In this document: positions 8,811 through 17,840 of the stretch, in pieces | Layout of the letters: each line of letters starts with the position of its first letter | How positions within the stretch are numbered: position 1 is the stretch's first letter | NCBI GenBank assembly: GCA_903866915.1 | Contig: CAIPPO010000072.1 | Coordinates: 1 to 35,231 of the forward strand | Length of the DNA: 35,231 nucleotides | Direction: 5' to 3' | Origin: an uncultured Mucilaginibacter sp. | GTDB lineage: Bacteria; Bacteroidota; Bacteroidia; Sphingobacteriales; Sphingobacteriaceae | Translations under genes and position numbers: made by a program | The notes under the pieces: generated by a model | Told to the model about the DNA's origin: nothing | The model's database searches: none | What the model saw: the letters and a program-made list of their open reading frames with translations, nothing else

Positions 8811-8896
8811 TTTTTACGCTTTAATTTTTACTCCCTTATGTTATCTCGTCAAGCTAATTGATCGCCTTCAACCCACCTGTCTTACCCGCTATGTTG

Positions 8897-10021
8897 CTAA
8901 TTACTTTTATCTATCATAGCAAAAACTTCCTTCGCTATGCTGATATCGGCATCCGGCCTGGCCAGTTTGCTGATATTTTCGCTCAATTCCTTTTGCTTTT
9001 TGTTGTCTTCCAACAAAGCAACAGCCGCCGGTATCAATTCATCCAAGGCCTGTTGATCAGCAATGTACAGTGCTGCATTTTCCCTGACCAGCGTTTGTGC
9101 ATTCCTGGTTTGATGATCCTCGGCTACATTAGGCGATGGTACCAATATCACCGGCTTACCAACAATGCAAAGCTCAGCTATCGTACCGGCTCCTGCTCTT
9201 GATATGATCACATCGGCAGCAGCATAAGCCAGATCCATCCGGTTAAGGAACTCCAGGATACAAAGGTTTGGATGCGGATCTTTACCCATCAACGCAACCA
9301 CGTCCTGATAGTAGTATTTACCCGTTTGCCAGATCACTTGCACATCAGCCACCACGATCATATCCAATTGTCTGATCACGCTTTCATTCAATGTGCGAGC
9401 CCCCAGGCTACCACCTGTAACCAGAATCGTTTTCTTTTCAGGCGATAGCTGAAATTCTTTAAACGCTGCTTCCCGCTTACCTGCGATATCAACCGATTGC
9501 CTGCGTACCGGGTTGCCGGTTTTAATGATCTTACTTTTCGGAAAAAATGCCTCCATTCCATCAAATGCCACGCATATCTTTTCCGCCCTTTTACCCAGCC
9601 GCTTATTGGTTATGCCGGCGTAGGAGTTTTGCTCCTGGATCAGCGAAGGCACACCTTTTAAAGCAGCTGCATACAATAATGGTCCGGATGCATAGCCGCC
9701 AACACCCACCGCTGCATCTGGCTTAAATTCGGCAATGATCTGCCGGGCTTTTAAAACACTGCCCAGCAATTTAAAGGGAAGCGACAGGTTTTTCAATATT
9801 GATCCACGTTGTATTCCTTTAATATCCAATCCGATGATCTTATAGCCTGCAGCCGGCACCCTTTCCATTTCCATGCGCCCCAAAGCACCAACAAAAAGGA
9901 TCTCTGTTGAAGGATCCAATTCCTTCAAAGCATTAGCAATTGATATCGCCGGGAAAATATGACCGCCGGTACCCCCTCCGCTGATGATTATCCTTTTATT
10001 TTTCAATTCTTTATTAGTCAT
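8897..10021 (-). CDS. murG: Lipid II synthase MurG (UDP-GlcNAc transferase)
   Basis: MurG transfers GlcNAc from UDP-GlcNAc to lipid I on the cytoplasmic face of the membrane to make lipid II. The GT28 N-terminal G-loop SGGGTGGHIFPA is at 14-25, the second G-loop GGVGGYASGP-type segment (VGVGGYASGPL) lies near 105, and the C-terminal donor-binding half has TGGSLGA and SRAGAGTIAEL. The length of 374 is normal. It follows ftsW after a 74-nt spacer made largely of an ATTTGA-type repeat. Confidence 0.97.
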   Translation of the reverse strand: MTNKELKNKRIIISGGGTGGHIFPAISIANALKELDPSTEILFVGALGRMEMERVPAAGYKIIGLDIKGIQRGSILKNLSLPFKLLGSVLKARQIIAEFKPDAAVGVGGYASGPLLYAAALKGVPSLIQEQNSYAGITNKRLGKRAEKICVAFDGMEAFFPKSKIIKTGNPVRRQSVDIAGKREAAFKEFQLSPEKKTILVTGGSLGARTLNESVIRQLDMIVVADVQVIWQTGKYYYQDVVALMGKDPHPNLCILEFLNRMDLAYAAADVIISRAGAGTIAELCIVGKPVILVPSPNVAEDHQTRNAQTLVRENAALYIADQQALDELIPAAVALLEDNKKQKELSENISKLARPDADISIAKEVFAMIDKSN

Positions 10022-10026
10022 TAAGA

Positions 10027-10060
10027 ATTTGAAGATTTGATGATTTGAAAATTTGAAAAT
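10027..10060. repeat. ATTTGAA-type short tandem repeat in the ftsW-murG spacer
   Basis: Four to five degenerate copies of an 8-9-nt unit (GATTTGAA) sit directly upstream of the murG start codon. The same motif builds the 16-bp array in the ftsW-murD spacer. Confidence 0.75.
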
Positions 10061-10095
10061 GTCATTAACTTCCTGATAATTATTGGGACAACCTT

Positions 10096-11259
10096 TTAAG
10101 CCGTCGCCAGTTCAACTTCTCGTATTTCGCCTACTACTACTTTTTTAGGCTCATCGATATCCCTGCTTACCGACAGGATGATGCCGAACGCTATACTGGT
10201 AAACAGTATCGATGTTCCGCCCATACTCACCAGGGGCAAAGGCACACCTGTAACCGGTCCCAAACCTACCGCTACTGCCATATTCGCAAAGGCCTGTATG
10301 GTCAAGCTGAAACTTAAACCAGCCGCCAGTAAGGCTCCGAACGCTTTTGGCGCCCTTGTTACAATTTTGATACAGCGGTATAGCAGGAAGAGGTAAATAC
10401 CTATTAATGCAATACCACCCAACAAGCCATATTCCTCGATGATAACGGCATATATCTCATCTGAAAATGCTTCCGGCAAAAAATTCTTTTGCTCGCTGTG
10501 CCCGATGCCCTTGCCAAAAATACCACCGTTGGCAATAGCCATTTTTGCATGATCAGACTGAAAAGACTTATCCGGTTTAGCCATTTCGGGGTGCAGATAA
10601 GTTTCCATCCGGTTGCGGTAAACATGCCTGCGTGGTCCCAGGAAAATTACTCCGGCAAATAAAACACTACCGGCAAGGCAGGTGATGGCAATTTGTTTGA
10701 TACTGATTCGTCCGATGATGAGCAACAAAATACTAACCCCGAACAGCATTAAAGCGGTTGAAAGGTTTGCAAGCGCAATCAACACAAATACCAAACAGAC
10801 GGTGCCCATAATAGGAATGAACGACTCTTTTACATTTTTTATATTTTCCTGTTTCCGTGACAGTGTGCGTGCCAGGTAGGTGATCAGCGCAAGTTTGGCC
10901 AGGTCAGAAGTTTGAAAACTTAGCCCCGTTCCAGGTATCGATATCCATCGATGCGCATTATTAAGATTGACACCAAAAACCAGCGTATAGAAAAGCAACG
11001 GGATAGTAATGATCATCAACAGTTTCGATATACCGGCGTAATAGCGATAATCAAGCTTATGCGAAATGTACATCAGGGCAATACCACCTATTACCATCGC
11101 CAGGTGTTTCATCAGGATCGACTCCACACCCACCCCTTTCTTAAAGGCCAGCGTACTTGTTGAACTATAAACAGCCAGCAACGAAATAGCCGATAATAAT
11201 ATGACAATAAGCCATATCCATCGGTCGCCTTTCGTGTTATTTAATAGTCTGTTCATCAT
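10096..11259 (-). CDS. ftsW: Septal peptidoglycan glycosyltransferase FtsW (SEDS family)
   Basis: FtsW is the multispanning SEDS protein that polymerises lipid II at the septum together with its class B PBP partner FtsI. About ten hydrophobic segments are visible across 387 residues. Family segments include HRWISIPGTGLSFQTSDLAKLALI (about 112-135), a large periplasmic loop, FGKGIGHSEQKNFLPEAFSDEIYAVIIEE, and the C-terminal PLPLVSMGGTSIL. Two Met codons in tandem begin the frame; either may serve. It lies between murD and murG, each separated by repeat-filled spacers, so translation coupling seen earlier in the cluster is absent here. Confidence 0.96.
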   Translation of the reverse strand: MMNRLLNNTKGDRWIWLIVILLSAISLLAVYSSTSTLAFKKGVGVESILMKHLAMVIGGIALMYISHKLDYRYYAGISKLLMIITIPLLFYTLVFGVNLNNAHRWISIPGTGLSFQTSDLAKLALITYLARTLSRKQENIKNVKESFIPIMGTVCLVFVLIALANLSTALMLFGVSILLLIIGRISIKQIAITCLAGSVLFAGVIFLGPRRHVYRNRMETYLHPEMAKPDKSFQSDHAKMAIANGGIFGKGIGHSEQKNFLPEAFSDEIYAVIIEEYGLLGGIALIGIYLFLLYRCIKIVTRAPKAFGALLAAGLSFSLTIQAFANMAVAVGLGPVTGVPLPLVSMGGTSILFTSIAFGIILSVSRDIDEPKKVVVGEIREVELATA

Positions 11260-11264
11260 TTTTT

Positions 11265-11322
11265 ATTTGATAATTTGAAGATTTGATAATTTGAAGATTT
11301 GAAAATTTGAAGATTTGAAAAT
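11265..11322. repeat. 16-bp tandem repeat, 3.6 copies, ftsW side of the murD-ftsW spacer
   Basis: Two identical copies of ATTTGATAATTTGAAG (11265-11280, 11281-11296) are followed by a one-base variant (11297-11312) and a partial copy. The array begins 6 nt upstream of the ftsW start codon. Confidence 0.9.
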
Positions 11323-11363
11323 AGTATTGCAAAATTCAAGTTCCAGACGCTACTGAGACAATC

Positions 11364-11410
11364 TTTCAACTTTACAACATTTCAACTTTACAACATTTCA
11401 ACATTTCAAC
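11364..11410. repeat. 16-bp tandem repeat, murD side of the murD-ftsW spacer
   Basis: Two identical copies of TTTCAACTTTACAACA (11364-11379, 11380-11395) are followed by half-length copies TTTCAACA and TTTCAAC. The array ends about 12 nt from the murD stop codon. It has the same 16-bp period as the other array in this spacer but a pyrimidine-rich top strand. Confidence 0.9.
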
Positions 11411-11421
11411 CCTTCAACTAA

Positions 11422-12783
11422 CTAAAGTTCTTTCACCGCTTGCTTAAACTGCCTTCCCCTGTCTTCGTAATTTTTGAACAGGTCGAAACTTGCGCAGGCG
11501 GGTGATAATAATACGGTATCACCTTTCTTCGCGAGGTGGTAAGCTACCTGAGCAGCTTCTTCAGCCGAAAAAGTATTTACAATTACTTCAACATCATCTT
11601 CAAATGCATCGTGGATGCGGCGGTTATCTTTACCAAGGCAAACGATGGCTTTCACTTTATGCTTTACCAGGTCTTTCAGCATACTGTAATCGTTGCCTTT
11701 GTCTACGCCTCCTAAAATCAATACCACTTCAGAACTCATGCTTTCCAGGGCATACCATGTAGAGTTAACATTGGTAGCTTTTGAATCATTGATAAAGCTT
11801 ATGCCGGAAATTTTGGCAACAAATTCAAGGCGATGTTCAATGTTTCTGAAACTACCCATACTCTCACGAATGGTCTCATTTCTCAGTTCAAGCACTTTGG
11901 CCACTATTCCGGAAGCCATCGAGTTGTAAATGTTGTGTTTGCCCTGTAAGGCCAGATCGTTAATTGACATTTGAAAATGTTCTTTAGTTGCGTTTATAAT
12001 TAATTGGTCCTGGTCGAGATATGCTCCCGTTGTAAGTTTTTTTTTAATTGAGAATGGCAATAGCTGCGCTTCCAGTTTCCGGCTTTCCATCATTTTCATG
12101 GTCTCCGGATCGTCTGCGCAATAGATGAAGTAGTCGGCCGGGCTCTGGTTTTGTGCGATGCGAAACTTCGAAGCGGCATAGTTTTCCATTTTGTATTCAT
12201 ACCTGTCCAAATGGTCGGGTGTAATATTGAGTAATACTGCGATATCCACTTTAAAGCGGAACATATCATCCAGCATAAAGCTGCTCAGCTCCAATACATA
12301 ATGGTCGAATTTTTCAGTGGCCACCTGGTAAGCAAAGCTTTTACCGATGTTACCGGCCAATCCAACGTTCATACCTGCATTTTTCAGGATATGATAAGTA
12401 AGGCTGGTAGTGGTAGTTTTACCGTTAGATCCGGTTATGCCAACGATACGGGCATTGGTATACCTGCCAGCAAACTCGATCTCCGAGATCACCGGAATAC
12501 CTTTTTCTTTTAGTTTTTTGATGATCGGCGCCTTCTCCGGTATACCCGGACTTTTGATCACCTCAACCGCCTGTAATATTTCTTCTTCGGTATGCTGCTT
12601 TTCTTCAAAGCGAATATGCCAATCGGTAAGCTGCTGTTTATAGCTTTCAGCAATCGACCCAAAATCAGACACAAAAACATCATAGCCCTGCTGTTGCGCA
12701 AGGAATGCCGCACCCGTCCCGCTTTCGCCGGCCCCCAGTACTACAATTCTATTTTGTTTAGATCCCATTTCTTTTTTTTTCAT
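11422..12783 (-). CDS. murD: UDP-N-acetylmuramoylalanine--D-glutamate ligase MurD
   Basis: MurD adds D-Glu to UDP-MurNAc-L-Ala with ATP. The N-terminal nucleotide-binding motif IVVLGAGESGTGAA is at 13-26, the P-loop GITGSNGKTTTT at 115-126, then LNITPDHLDR and the C-terminal ligase domain with INDSKATN. The length is normal at 453. The first ATG (12783) lies inside a tandem repeat, with a nine-A run just after it. The second Met at residue 6 (12768, MGSKQNRIVVLG) is the more likely start because the fold begins there. Confidence 0.96.
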   Translation of the reverse strand: MKKKEMGSKQNRIVVLGAGESGTGAAFLAQQQGYDVFVSDFGSIAESYKQQLTDWHIRFEEKQHTEEEILQAVEVIKSPGIPEKAPIIKKLKEKGIPVISEIEFAGRYTNARIVGITGSNGKTTTTSLTYHILKNAGMNVGLAGNIGKSFAYQVATEKFDHYVLELSSFMLDDMFRFKVDIAVLLNITPDHLDRYEYKMENYAASKFRIAQNQSPADYFIYCADDPETMKMMESRKLEAQLLPFSIKKKLTTGAYLDQDQLIINATKEHFQMSINDLALQGKHNIYNSMASGIVAKVLELRNETIRESMGSFRNIEHRLEFVAKISGISFINDSKATNVNSTWYALESMSSEVVLILGGVDKGNDYSMLKDLVKHKVKAIVCLGKDNRRIHDAFEDDVEVIVNTFSAEEAAQVAYHLAKKGDTVLLSPACASFDLFKNYEDRGRQFKQAVKEL

Positions 12784-12857
12784 TGGTCATTTGCTGCGCG
12801 TCATTGGTCATTGGTCATTTGCTTCGCGTCATTGGGTCATTGGGTCATTGGGTCATT
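12781..12857. repeat. CATTGGT / CATTGGGT tandem repeat block upstream of murD
   Basis: Two near-identical 21-bp units (12781-12801 and 12809-12829, each CATTGGTCATTTGC followed by KCGCGT) with a lone CATTGGT between them are followed by three copies of CATTGGGT and a partial copy. It includes the annotated first codon of murD. Confidence 0.9.
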
Positions 12858-12879
12858 CTTACCTATCGGAAAAACCAAT

Positions 12880-12923
12880 ACAACTAATACAACCACTACA
12901 ACTAATACAACCACTACAACTAT
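12880..12923. repeat. 18-bp tandem repeat, 2.4 copies
   Basis: ACAACTAATACAACCACT occurs twice exactly (12880-12897, 12898-12915) and then partially. It is in the mraY-murD spacer, between two other unrelated repeat blocks. Confidence 0.9.
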
Positions 12924-12940
12924 CCCGATAGCTATCGGGA
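12923..12940. repeat. 18-bp perfect palindrome
   Basis: TCCCGATAGCTATCGGGA is its own reverse complement. It lies between the 18-bp and 14-bp arrays. Half of the motif (CTATCGG) also occurs at about 12863. It could be a dispersed intergenic element, a protein-binding site or the core of a hairpin. Confidence 0.75.
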
Positions 12941-12952
12941 CAACCCACCTTT

Positions 12953-12998
12953 CACCTTTAACCTTTCACCTTTAACCTTCCACCTTTAACCTTCCACC
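12953..12998. repeat. 14-bp tandem repeat, 3 copies, just after mraY
   Basis: CACCTTTAACCTTY is repeated three times (12953-12966, 12967-12980, 12981-12994) and ends 2-5 nt from the mraY stop codon. Confidence 0.9.
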
Positions 12999-12999
12999 C

Positions 13000-14244
13000 C
13001 TACCTCAACTTCAGCGTCACAATCGTCAGAATAGCCAGCAGGATACCGATGATCCAGAACCGGGTAACGATTTTTGCTTCGTGAAAGCCTCTTTTTTGGT
13101 AATGGTGATGCAGCGGTGCCATCAGGAAAATCCTTCTGCCCTCGCCATATTTCTTTCTTGTGTATTTGAACCAGGATACCTGCATGATCACTGATAAATT
13201 TTCGATAACGAAAACGCCGCACAATAATGGCAGCAATAATTCTTTGCGGATCATGATGGCAAAAACGGCAATAATACCGCCGATGGCCAAACTGCCTGTA
13301 TCGCCCATGAACACCTGTGCCGGGTACGAATTGTACCACAAAAAGCCTACGCAGGCACCAACAAATGCGCCTGCAAAAACCACCAGTTCGCCTGAGTCGG
13401 GTATATACATGATATTGAGGTAATCGGCCATGACTGTATTACCCGAAACATAGGCCAGTACTGCCAGTGTAACCCCAATAATTGCCGAAGTACCCGTAGC
13501 AAGGCCGTCGATACCATCTGTAATATTTGCGCCATTGGAAATGAAAGTGATGATCACGATCACGAAGAACATAAACACTACCAGGCCATATTTTTCAAAG
13601 CCTTTGCCAAAAACAGTCAGCACTTTGGAGTAATCGTACTCATTGTTTTTATAAAATGGAATAGTTGTTTTGGTCGAGCGTACGTCTTGCAGGTAAACCG
13701 GTTTATTGCCCTTCAAATGGTAATCAACCGGACCCGAATTATAATTGATCGGTGGCTTAACTTCCACCCGGATCAAAATATTCGGGTTACTGTACATCGT
13801 TATCCCGATAATGAAAGCCAGGCCAACCTGGCCAATGATCTTGAACTTACCGGCTAAACCTTCTTTATTTTTCTTGAATACTTTGATATAATCGTCAATA
13901 AAACCGATGGTACCCAACCAAATAGTAGTGATCAGCATCAGGATCACATAAATATTTTCAAGCTTGGCAAACAGGAGCGTTGGCACCAGTATACCAAGTA
14001 TGATGATGATACCACCCATTGTTGGCGTACCTGCCTTTTGCATTTGTCCTTCCAGACCCAGGTTTCTAACGGTCTCGCCAACTTGTTTATAGCGCAGGTA
14101 ATCGATCAGTCGACGGCCATAAACCGTGGTGATAAAAAGGGAAGATATAACTGCCATCGCCATCCTGAACGTGATGTATTGAAACACCCCGGCTCCCGGT
14201 ATCGTGTAGTTCTTCTCTAAATAGTTAAATAAATAGTACAGCAT
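13000..14244 (-). CDS. mraY: Phospho-N-acetylmuramoyl-pentapeptide transferase MraY
   Basis: MraY moves phospho-MurNAc-pentapeptide onto undecaprenyl phosphate to make lipid I in the inner membrane. Motifs are FIDDYIK with the Asp pair D117/D118, ITDGIDGLA at about 241-249, [12 protein letters not shown] at 312-323, and the HHH signature in [12 protein letters not shown] (379-381). At 414 residues it is about 50 longer than E. coli MraY. The extra sequence is a soluble insertion at about residues 155-218 between membrane segments, which I recall as usual in Bacteroidota. It follows murE after 3 nt; the 3' side is a 216-nt repeat-filled spacer. Confidence 0.97.
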   Translation of the reverse strand: MLYYLFNYLEKNYTIPGAGVFQYITFRMAMAVISSLFITTVYGRRLIDYLRYKQVGETVRNLGLEGQMQKAGTPTMGGIIIILGILVPTLLFAKLENIYVILMLITTIWLGTIGFIDDYIKVFKKNKEGLAGKFKIIGQVGLAFIIGITMYSNPNILIRVEVKPPINYNSGPVDYHLKGNKPVYLQDVRSTKTTIPFYKNNEYDYSKVLTVFGKGFEKYGLVVFMFFVIVIITFISNGANITDGIDGLATGTSAIIGVTLAVLAYVSGNTVMADYLNIMYIPDSGELVVFAGAFVGACVGFLWYNSYPAQVFMGDTGSLAIGGIIAVFAIMIRKELLLPLLCGVFVIENLSVIMQVSWFKYTRKKYGEGRRIFLMAPLHHHYQKRGFHEAKIVTRFWIIGILLAILTIVTLKLR

Positions 14245-14247
14245 TAC

Positions 14248-15708
14248 TCAATTCAGGTATTTGAAAATGTTCAGCAATTCTTCCTTATCATCAAAATGAG
14301 TTCGCACTCCTTTAACTTCCTGGTATTTTTCGTGTCCTTTACCCGCAACCAGGACAATGTCTCCGGGTTGTGCCAGGTTACAGGCAGTTTTTATCGCTTC
14401 GCGACGGTCGGTGATACTCATCACGCGGCGTTGAAATTCGGGACCAACACCTGCTTCCATATCCTTAATGATCTGGGCCGGATCTTCCGATCTTGGGTTA
14501 TCTGATGTTAAGATCACCATGTCGCTCCATTCGCAGGCTACTTTGGCCATGATCGGGCGTTTGGTTTTATCCCTGTCGCCACCACAACCGATAACGGTGA
14601 TCACTTTTTCTTTTCCTTTACGTACATCATGGATGGTACTCAGCACATTTTGCACGGCATCCGGGGTATGCGCATAATCCACAATACCTATGATCTTATT
14701 GGCTGCGGTCACGTAATCAAACCTGCCTTCAGCTCCGGTCAAACGGCTTAGGCTGGTCAGTACTTTTGCTTTATCCTGATCCAGCAACATAGCAGTGGCA
14801 TAAACTGCCAGCAGGTTATAGGCGTTGAAAGTACCCACCAATTTAAACCACACCTCTTCCCCATCAATGTTCAGCAGTAAGCCTGCAAACTGGCTCTCTA
14901 AAATTTTGGCCCGGTAATCGGCCATATTCTTCAATCCATAGCTTTTTTTATGTGCCGCTGTATTTTGCAGCATCACCATGCCATTGCGGTCGTCGGCATT
15001 GGTCAGTGCAAAGGCGTTCTTGCCTAATCCGTCAAAAAACAGCTTTTTGGCGTCACGGTAGTTTTCAAAAGTCTTATGGTAGTCCAGGTGATCGTGCGTC
15101 AGGTTCGAGAATATCGCACCGCTAAACTTCAGGCCCTCAATCCGGTGCTGAACTACGGCGTGTGAGCTTACTTCTATAAAGCAATAATCACAACCCTGCT
15201 GCACCATTTCTTCCAGCAAAGCATTGAGCTGGACCGGGTCGGGCGTGGTATGTGTCGCCATAACCACTTGTCCGTTGATCTGATTTTCTACTGTCGATAG
15301 CAATCCGCATTTATAACCGAGGTCGCGGAAAAGCTTATATAATAAAGTAGCAATAGTGGTTTTACCATTGGTACCGGTAACGCCCACCAGTTTTAATTTA
15401 GAAGATGGCTCGCCATAAAATTGCGAAGCAACCAATCCCAATGCTTTTGATGAATCGGCTACCATCAGAAAGTCGACCTCCCCTACTACATGGCCCGGTA
15501 ATTCTTCACAAATCACCGCGGCGGCACCATCACGCACAGCCTGTTCGATAAAATCATGTCCGTCAGATTGGGTTCCCTTAACAGCAACAAAAAGACAGCC
15601 TGGCACCACTTTGCGCGAGTCGAAAACTACGGCCGTGATCCAGGTATCGGCACTGCCCTGCAGTTCGGTAAAAGCCAGCCCTTCTATGATATCGCTCAGG
15701 TACTTCAT
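14248..15708 (-). CDS. murE: UDP-MurNAc-tripeptide synthetase MurE (meso-DAP type)
   Basis: MurE adds the third residue of the stem peptide to UDP-MurNAc-L-Ala-D-Glu. The P-loop GVTGTNGKTTIATL is at 109-122, the carbamylated-Lys/acceptor region follows, and DNPR is at 403-406. DNPR is the known determinant for meso-diaminopimelate, against the different motif in lysine-adding enzymes, so the peptidoglycan is predicted to be DAP-type. The length of 486 is normal. Its start overlaps the ftsI stop by 4 nt (ATGA), indicating translational coupling. Confidence 0.97.
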   Translation of the reverse strand: MKYLSDIIEGLAFTELQGSADTWITAVVFDSRKVVPGCLFVAVKGTQSDGHDFIEQAVRDGAAAVICEELPGHVVGEVDFLMVADSSKALGLVASQFYGEPSSKLKLVGVTGTNGKTTIATLLYKLFRDLGYKCGLLSTVENQINGQVVMATHTTPDPVQLNALLEEMVQQGCDYCFIEVSSHAVVQHRIEGLKFSGAIFSNLTHDHLDYHKTFENYRDAKKLFFDGLGKNAFALTNADDRNGMVMLQNTAAHKKSYGLKNMADYRAKILESQFAGLLLNIDGEEVWFKLVGTFNAYNLLAVYATAMLLDQDKAKVLTSLSRLTGAEGRFDYVTAANKIIGIVDYAHTPDAVQNVLSTIHDVRKGKEKVITVIGCGGDRDKTKRPIMAKVACEWSDMVILTSDNPRSEDPAQIIKDMEAGVGPEFQRRVMSITDRREAIKTACNLAQPGDIVLVAGKGHEKYQEVKGVRTHFDDKEELLNIFKYLN

Positions 15709-17840
15709 TGCAGTTCGATGGTTATTTTGGCCCCTTTTGGTATCAGGCTACCGCCAGTGACCGATTGTTTAATTACTGCTCCGCTACCGCGGGCAGTTAC
15801 TTTATATCCGGCATTACCCAGCACAAACAGCGCATCACTCAATCCCATGCCGGTAACGTCGGGTACTGAACCTTTGGGGTAATTGACAGTTTCAGCAGCT
15901 ACACCACCGCTGGTATCTACAGCTGTGGTATTTGAGGCGTAAAGCGGTTTGATATTCAGCCTGGAATAAACCTCCTGCACTGCTTTACGGTTGCCCGATT
16001 TTGATTTTGGCATTTGCGTATTCCCAACATAATGCAGTGGCGCGCTTTGATTCATTTCCAAATCGCTTGAGTACACCCTGTCGGCTATGGCCCTGAATAC
16101 CGGACCCGCGACTTTTGCCGCGAGGTATTCACCCTTTGGGTCGTTGATCACCACGATCATCGAATATTTGGGATGATCGGCTGGGAAATAGCCGCAAAAA
16201 GAAGCCTGGTGCTTTTTGGCTTCACCATAACCATGGTTACCGTTTGCTATCTGGGCCGTACCGGTTTTGCCGGCAACGGTATAAAGCGGATTTTTGATGT
16301 AGGTTTTGCCCGTACCTTCCTGCACTACGCCTTCTAGCAGACCTTTTACCTTATTAAGCGTCTCATCAGAGCAGATCTTTTCGTTGATCACCCGGGCCTG
16401 GAACTGTTCAACGGTATTGTTAAGCCGGCGGATCTCTTTCACAAATATCGGGGCGATCATTTTTCCGTTATTGGCTACAGCATTGTAAAAGCAAAGCATC
16501 TGCAAGGGCGTTAACTTTTCTTCGTACCCATAGGCCATTTGCGGCAGGGTTAATTTGCTCCAGCTTCTTGAATGTGGTGTTTTGATCAATGGCGCACCTT
16601 CGCCCGGTATTTGGAGGTCGAGTTTGTCATTGAGGTGATAGCTGTAAAGTGCGTTGGTAAAATCGCTTGGATCGTCTTTAAAATGATCGTAAACAAATTT
16701 GGCCGCCGCTACGTTGGACGATTCTTCAAAGGCACGTTTAGCCGATATCTGGTAAAACTTATCCAGCTCGGCATCAGTTACGGTATACTTTTCATTACCG
16801 GGGATAACGTGCATCTTGCCACCTTGTACATTGATCTGGGTACTGGTATCTATTTTATGCTGCTCGAGCAGGGTCATATAAGTAGCCAGCTTGAAGGTGG
16901 AGCCAGGTTCAGCCGCATCGCTGATGGCGTAATTCAGCTTTTCTTCGTAATCACCGGTTTTGGTTTGGGTAAAATTTGCTATTGCCCTGATCTCGCCGGT
17001 AGCCACTTCCATCAACACCACGCAACCATGTTCGGCCTTGCTGATCTCCATTTGCTTTTTCAGCGCCGATTGCGCCACATCCTGCAAGTTGACATCAAGG
17101 GTTGAAATAATATCCGAACCCTCTTTAGGCGAAATTTCCGCATCGCCGCCGTTAACAGGCACCCAGGTTCCGCCGGGTACACGCTGCATCAGCAGTTTGC
17201 CATTTTCGCCATTGATGTAATTGGCAAATGCACCCTCCAGACCAACCGAAACAGCTTTAGCATTTCCCTGCTGATCAACGCCATTGGTATTTCTGTAACC
17301 GATGGTACGTTTGGCCAGTTCGCGGAATGGTAATATCCTTTTGTTTTGTTCTTCCAGCAACAAGCCGCCCCGGGCTTTTCCTAAATTGATCAAAGGAAAG
17401 GTGCGCACCTGTTTAAGTTGCGTAAAGCTTACGTGGTTTTGTATCAGCTGGTAGCGATTGCCATCGTTGCGGGCCTGCTTTAATAATTGTACATATTCGC
17501 GGGTTGAACGATCGCCAAACAGATGCGAAAAGCAATAGGCCAGTGAATCAACCTTTTCATCAAATAACTTATCGTCGGCAATGGCACCGGCCCGCATATC
17601 CATACGCAAAGTATATTCAGGAACCGATGTAGCCAGCAAACTGCCGTCGTGGGCAAAAATATTGCCATGAGCAGCTTCAACATTCTGATACCTGGCCGAC
17701 ATTTTCTTAGCCATCTCGCGCCATTTTTCGCCCTGCTGGAACTGAACCCTGCAAAGCTGAAACACTACCGCACCGGCAAATACCATGATCAAGCCGAACG
17801 CGATGTAAACGCGCATCAATATGTTTGCCCTAATGCTCAT
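15705..17840 (-). CDS. ftsI: Class B penicillin-binding protein FtsI (PBP3) with C-terminal PASTA domain
   Basis: This is the septal transpeptidase that cross-links peptidoglycan made by FtsW. Residues about 10-30 form a membrane anchor, the pedestal domain covers about 50-240, and the transpeptidase domain follows. Active-site motifs are STFK (S314, K317), SSN (374-376) and KTGTA (525-529). A single PASTA domain (about 656-711, beginning GSVPDVTGMGLSDAL) ends the protein; PASTA domains bind muropeptides or beta-lactams in other PBPs. At 711 residues it is longer than E. coli FtsI (588), partly due to the PASTA domain. It overlaps ftsL by 11 nt and murE by 4 nt. Confidence 0.96.
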   Translation of the reverse strand: MSIRANILMRVYIAFGLIMVFAGAVVFQLCRVQFQQGEKWREMAKKMSARYQNVEAAHGNIFAHDGSLLATSVPEYTLRMDMRAGAIADDKLFDEKVDSLAYCFSHLFGDRSTREYVQLLKQARNDGNRYQLIQNHVSFTQLKQVRTFPLINLGKARGGLLLEEQNKRILPFRELAKRTIGYRNTNGVDQQGNAKAVSVGLEGAFANYINGENGKLLMQRVPGGTWVPVNGGDAEISPKEGSDIISTLDVNLQDVAQSALKKQMEISKAEHGCVVLMEVATGEIRAIANFTQTKTGDYEEKLNYAISDAAEPGSTFKLATYMTLLEQHKIDTSTQINVQGGKMHVIPGNEKYTVTDAELDKFYQISAKRAFEESSNVAAAKFVYDHFKDDPSDFTNALYSYHLNDKLDLQIPGEGAPLIKTPHSRSWSKLTLPQMAYGYEEKLTPLQMLCFYNAVANNGKMIAPIFVKEIRRLNNTVEQFQARVINEKICSDETLNKVKGLLEGVVQEGTGKTYIKNPLYTVAGKTGTAQIANGNHGYGEAKKHQASFCGYFPADHPKYSMIVVINDPKGEYLAAKVAGPVFRAIADRVYSSDLEMNQSAPLHYVGNTQMPKSKSGNRKAVQEVYSRLNIKPLYASNTTAVDTSGGVAAETVNYPKGSVPDVTGMGLSDALFVLGNAGYKVTARGSGAVIKQSVTGGSLIPKGAKITIELQ

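Noticed and set aside
11265..11410. Tandem arrays as a CRISPR
   Set aside because: The repeat units are contiguous without unique spacers, and no cas genes are nearby.
12592..12975. A plus-strand frame of over 120 codons across the murD start and the repeat spacer
   Set aside because: It is antisense to murD and then made of translated tandem repeats, with no recognisable domain.
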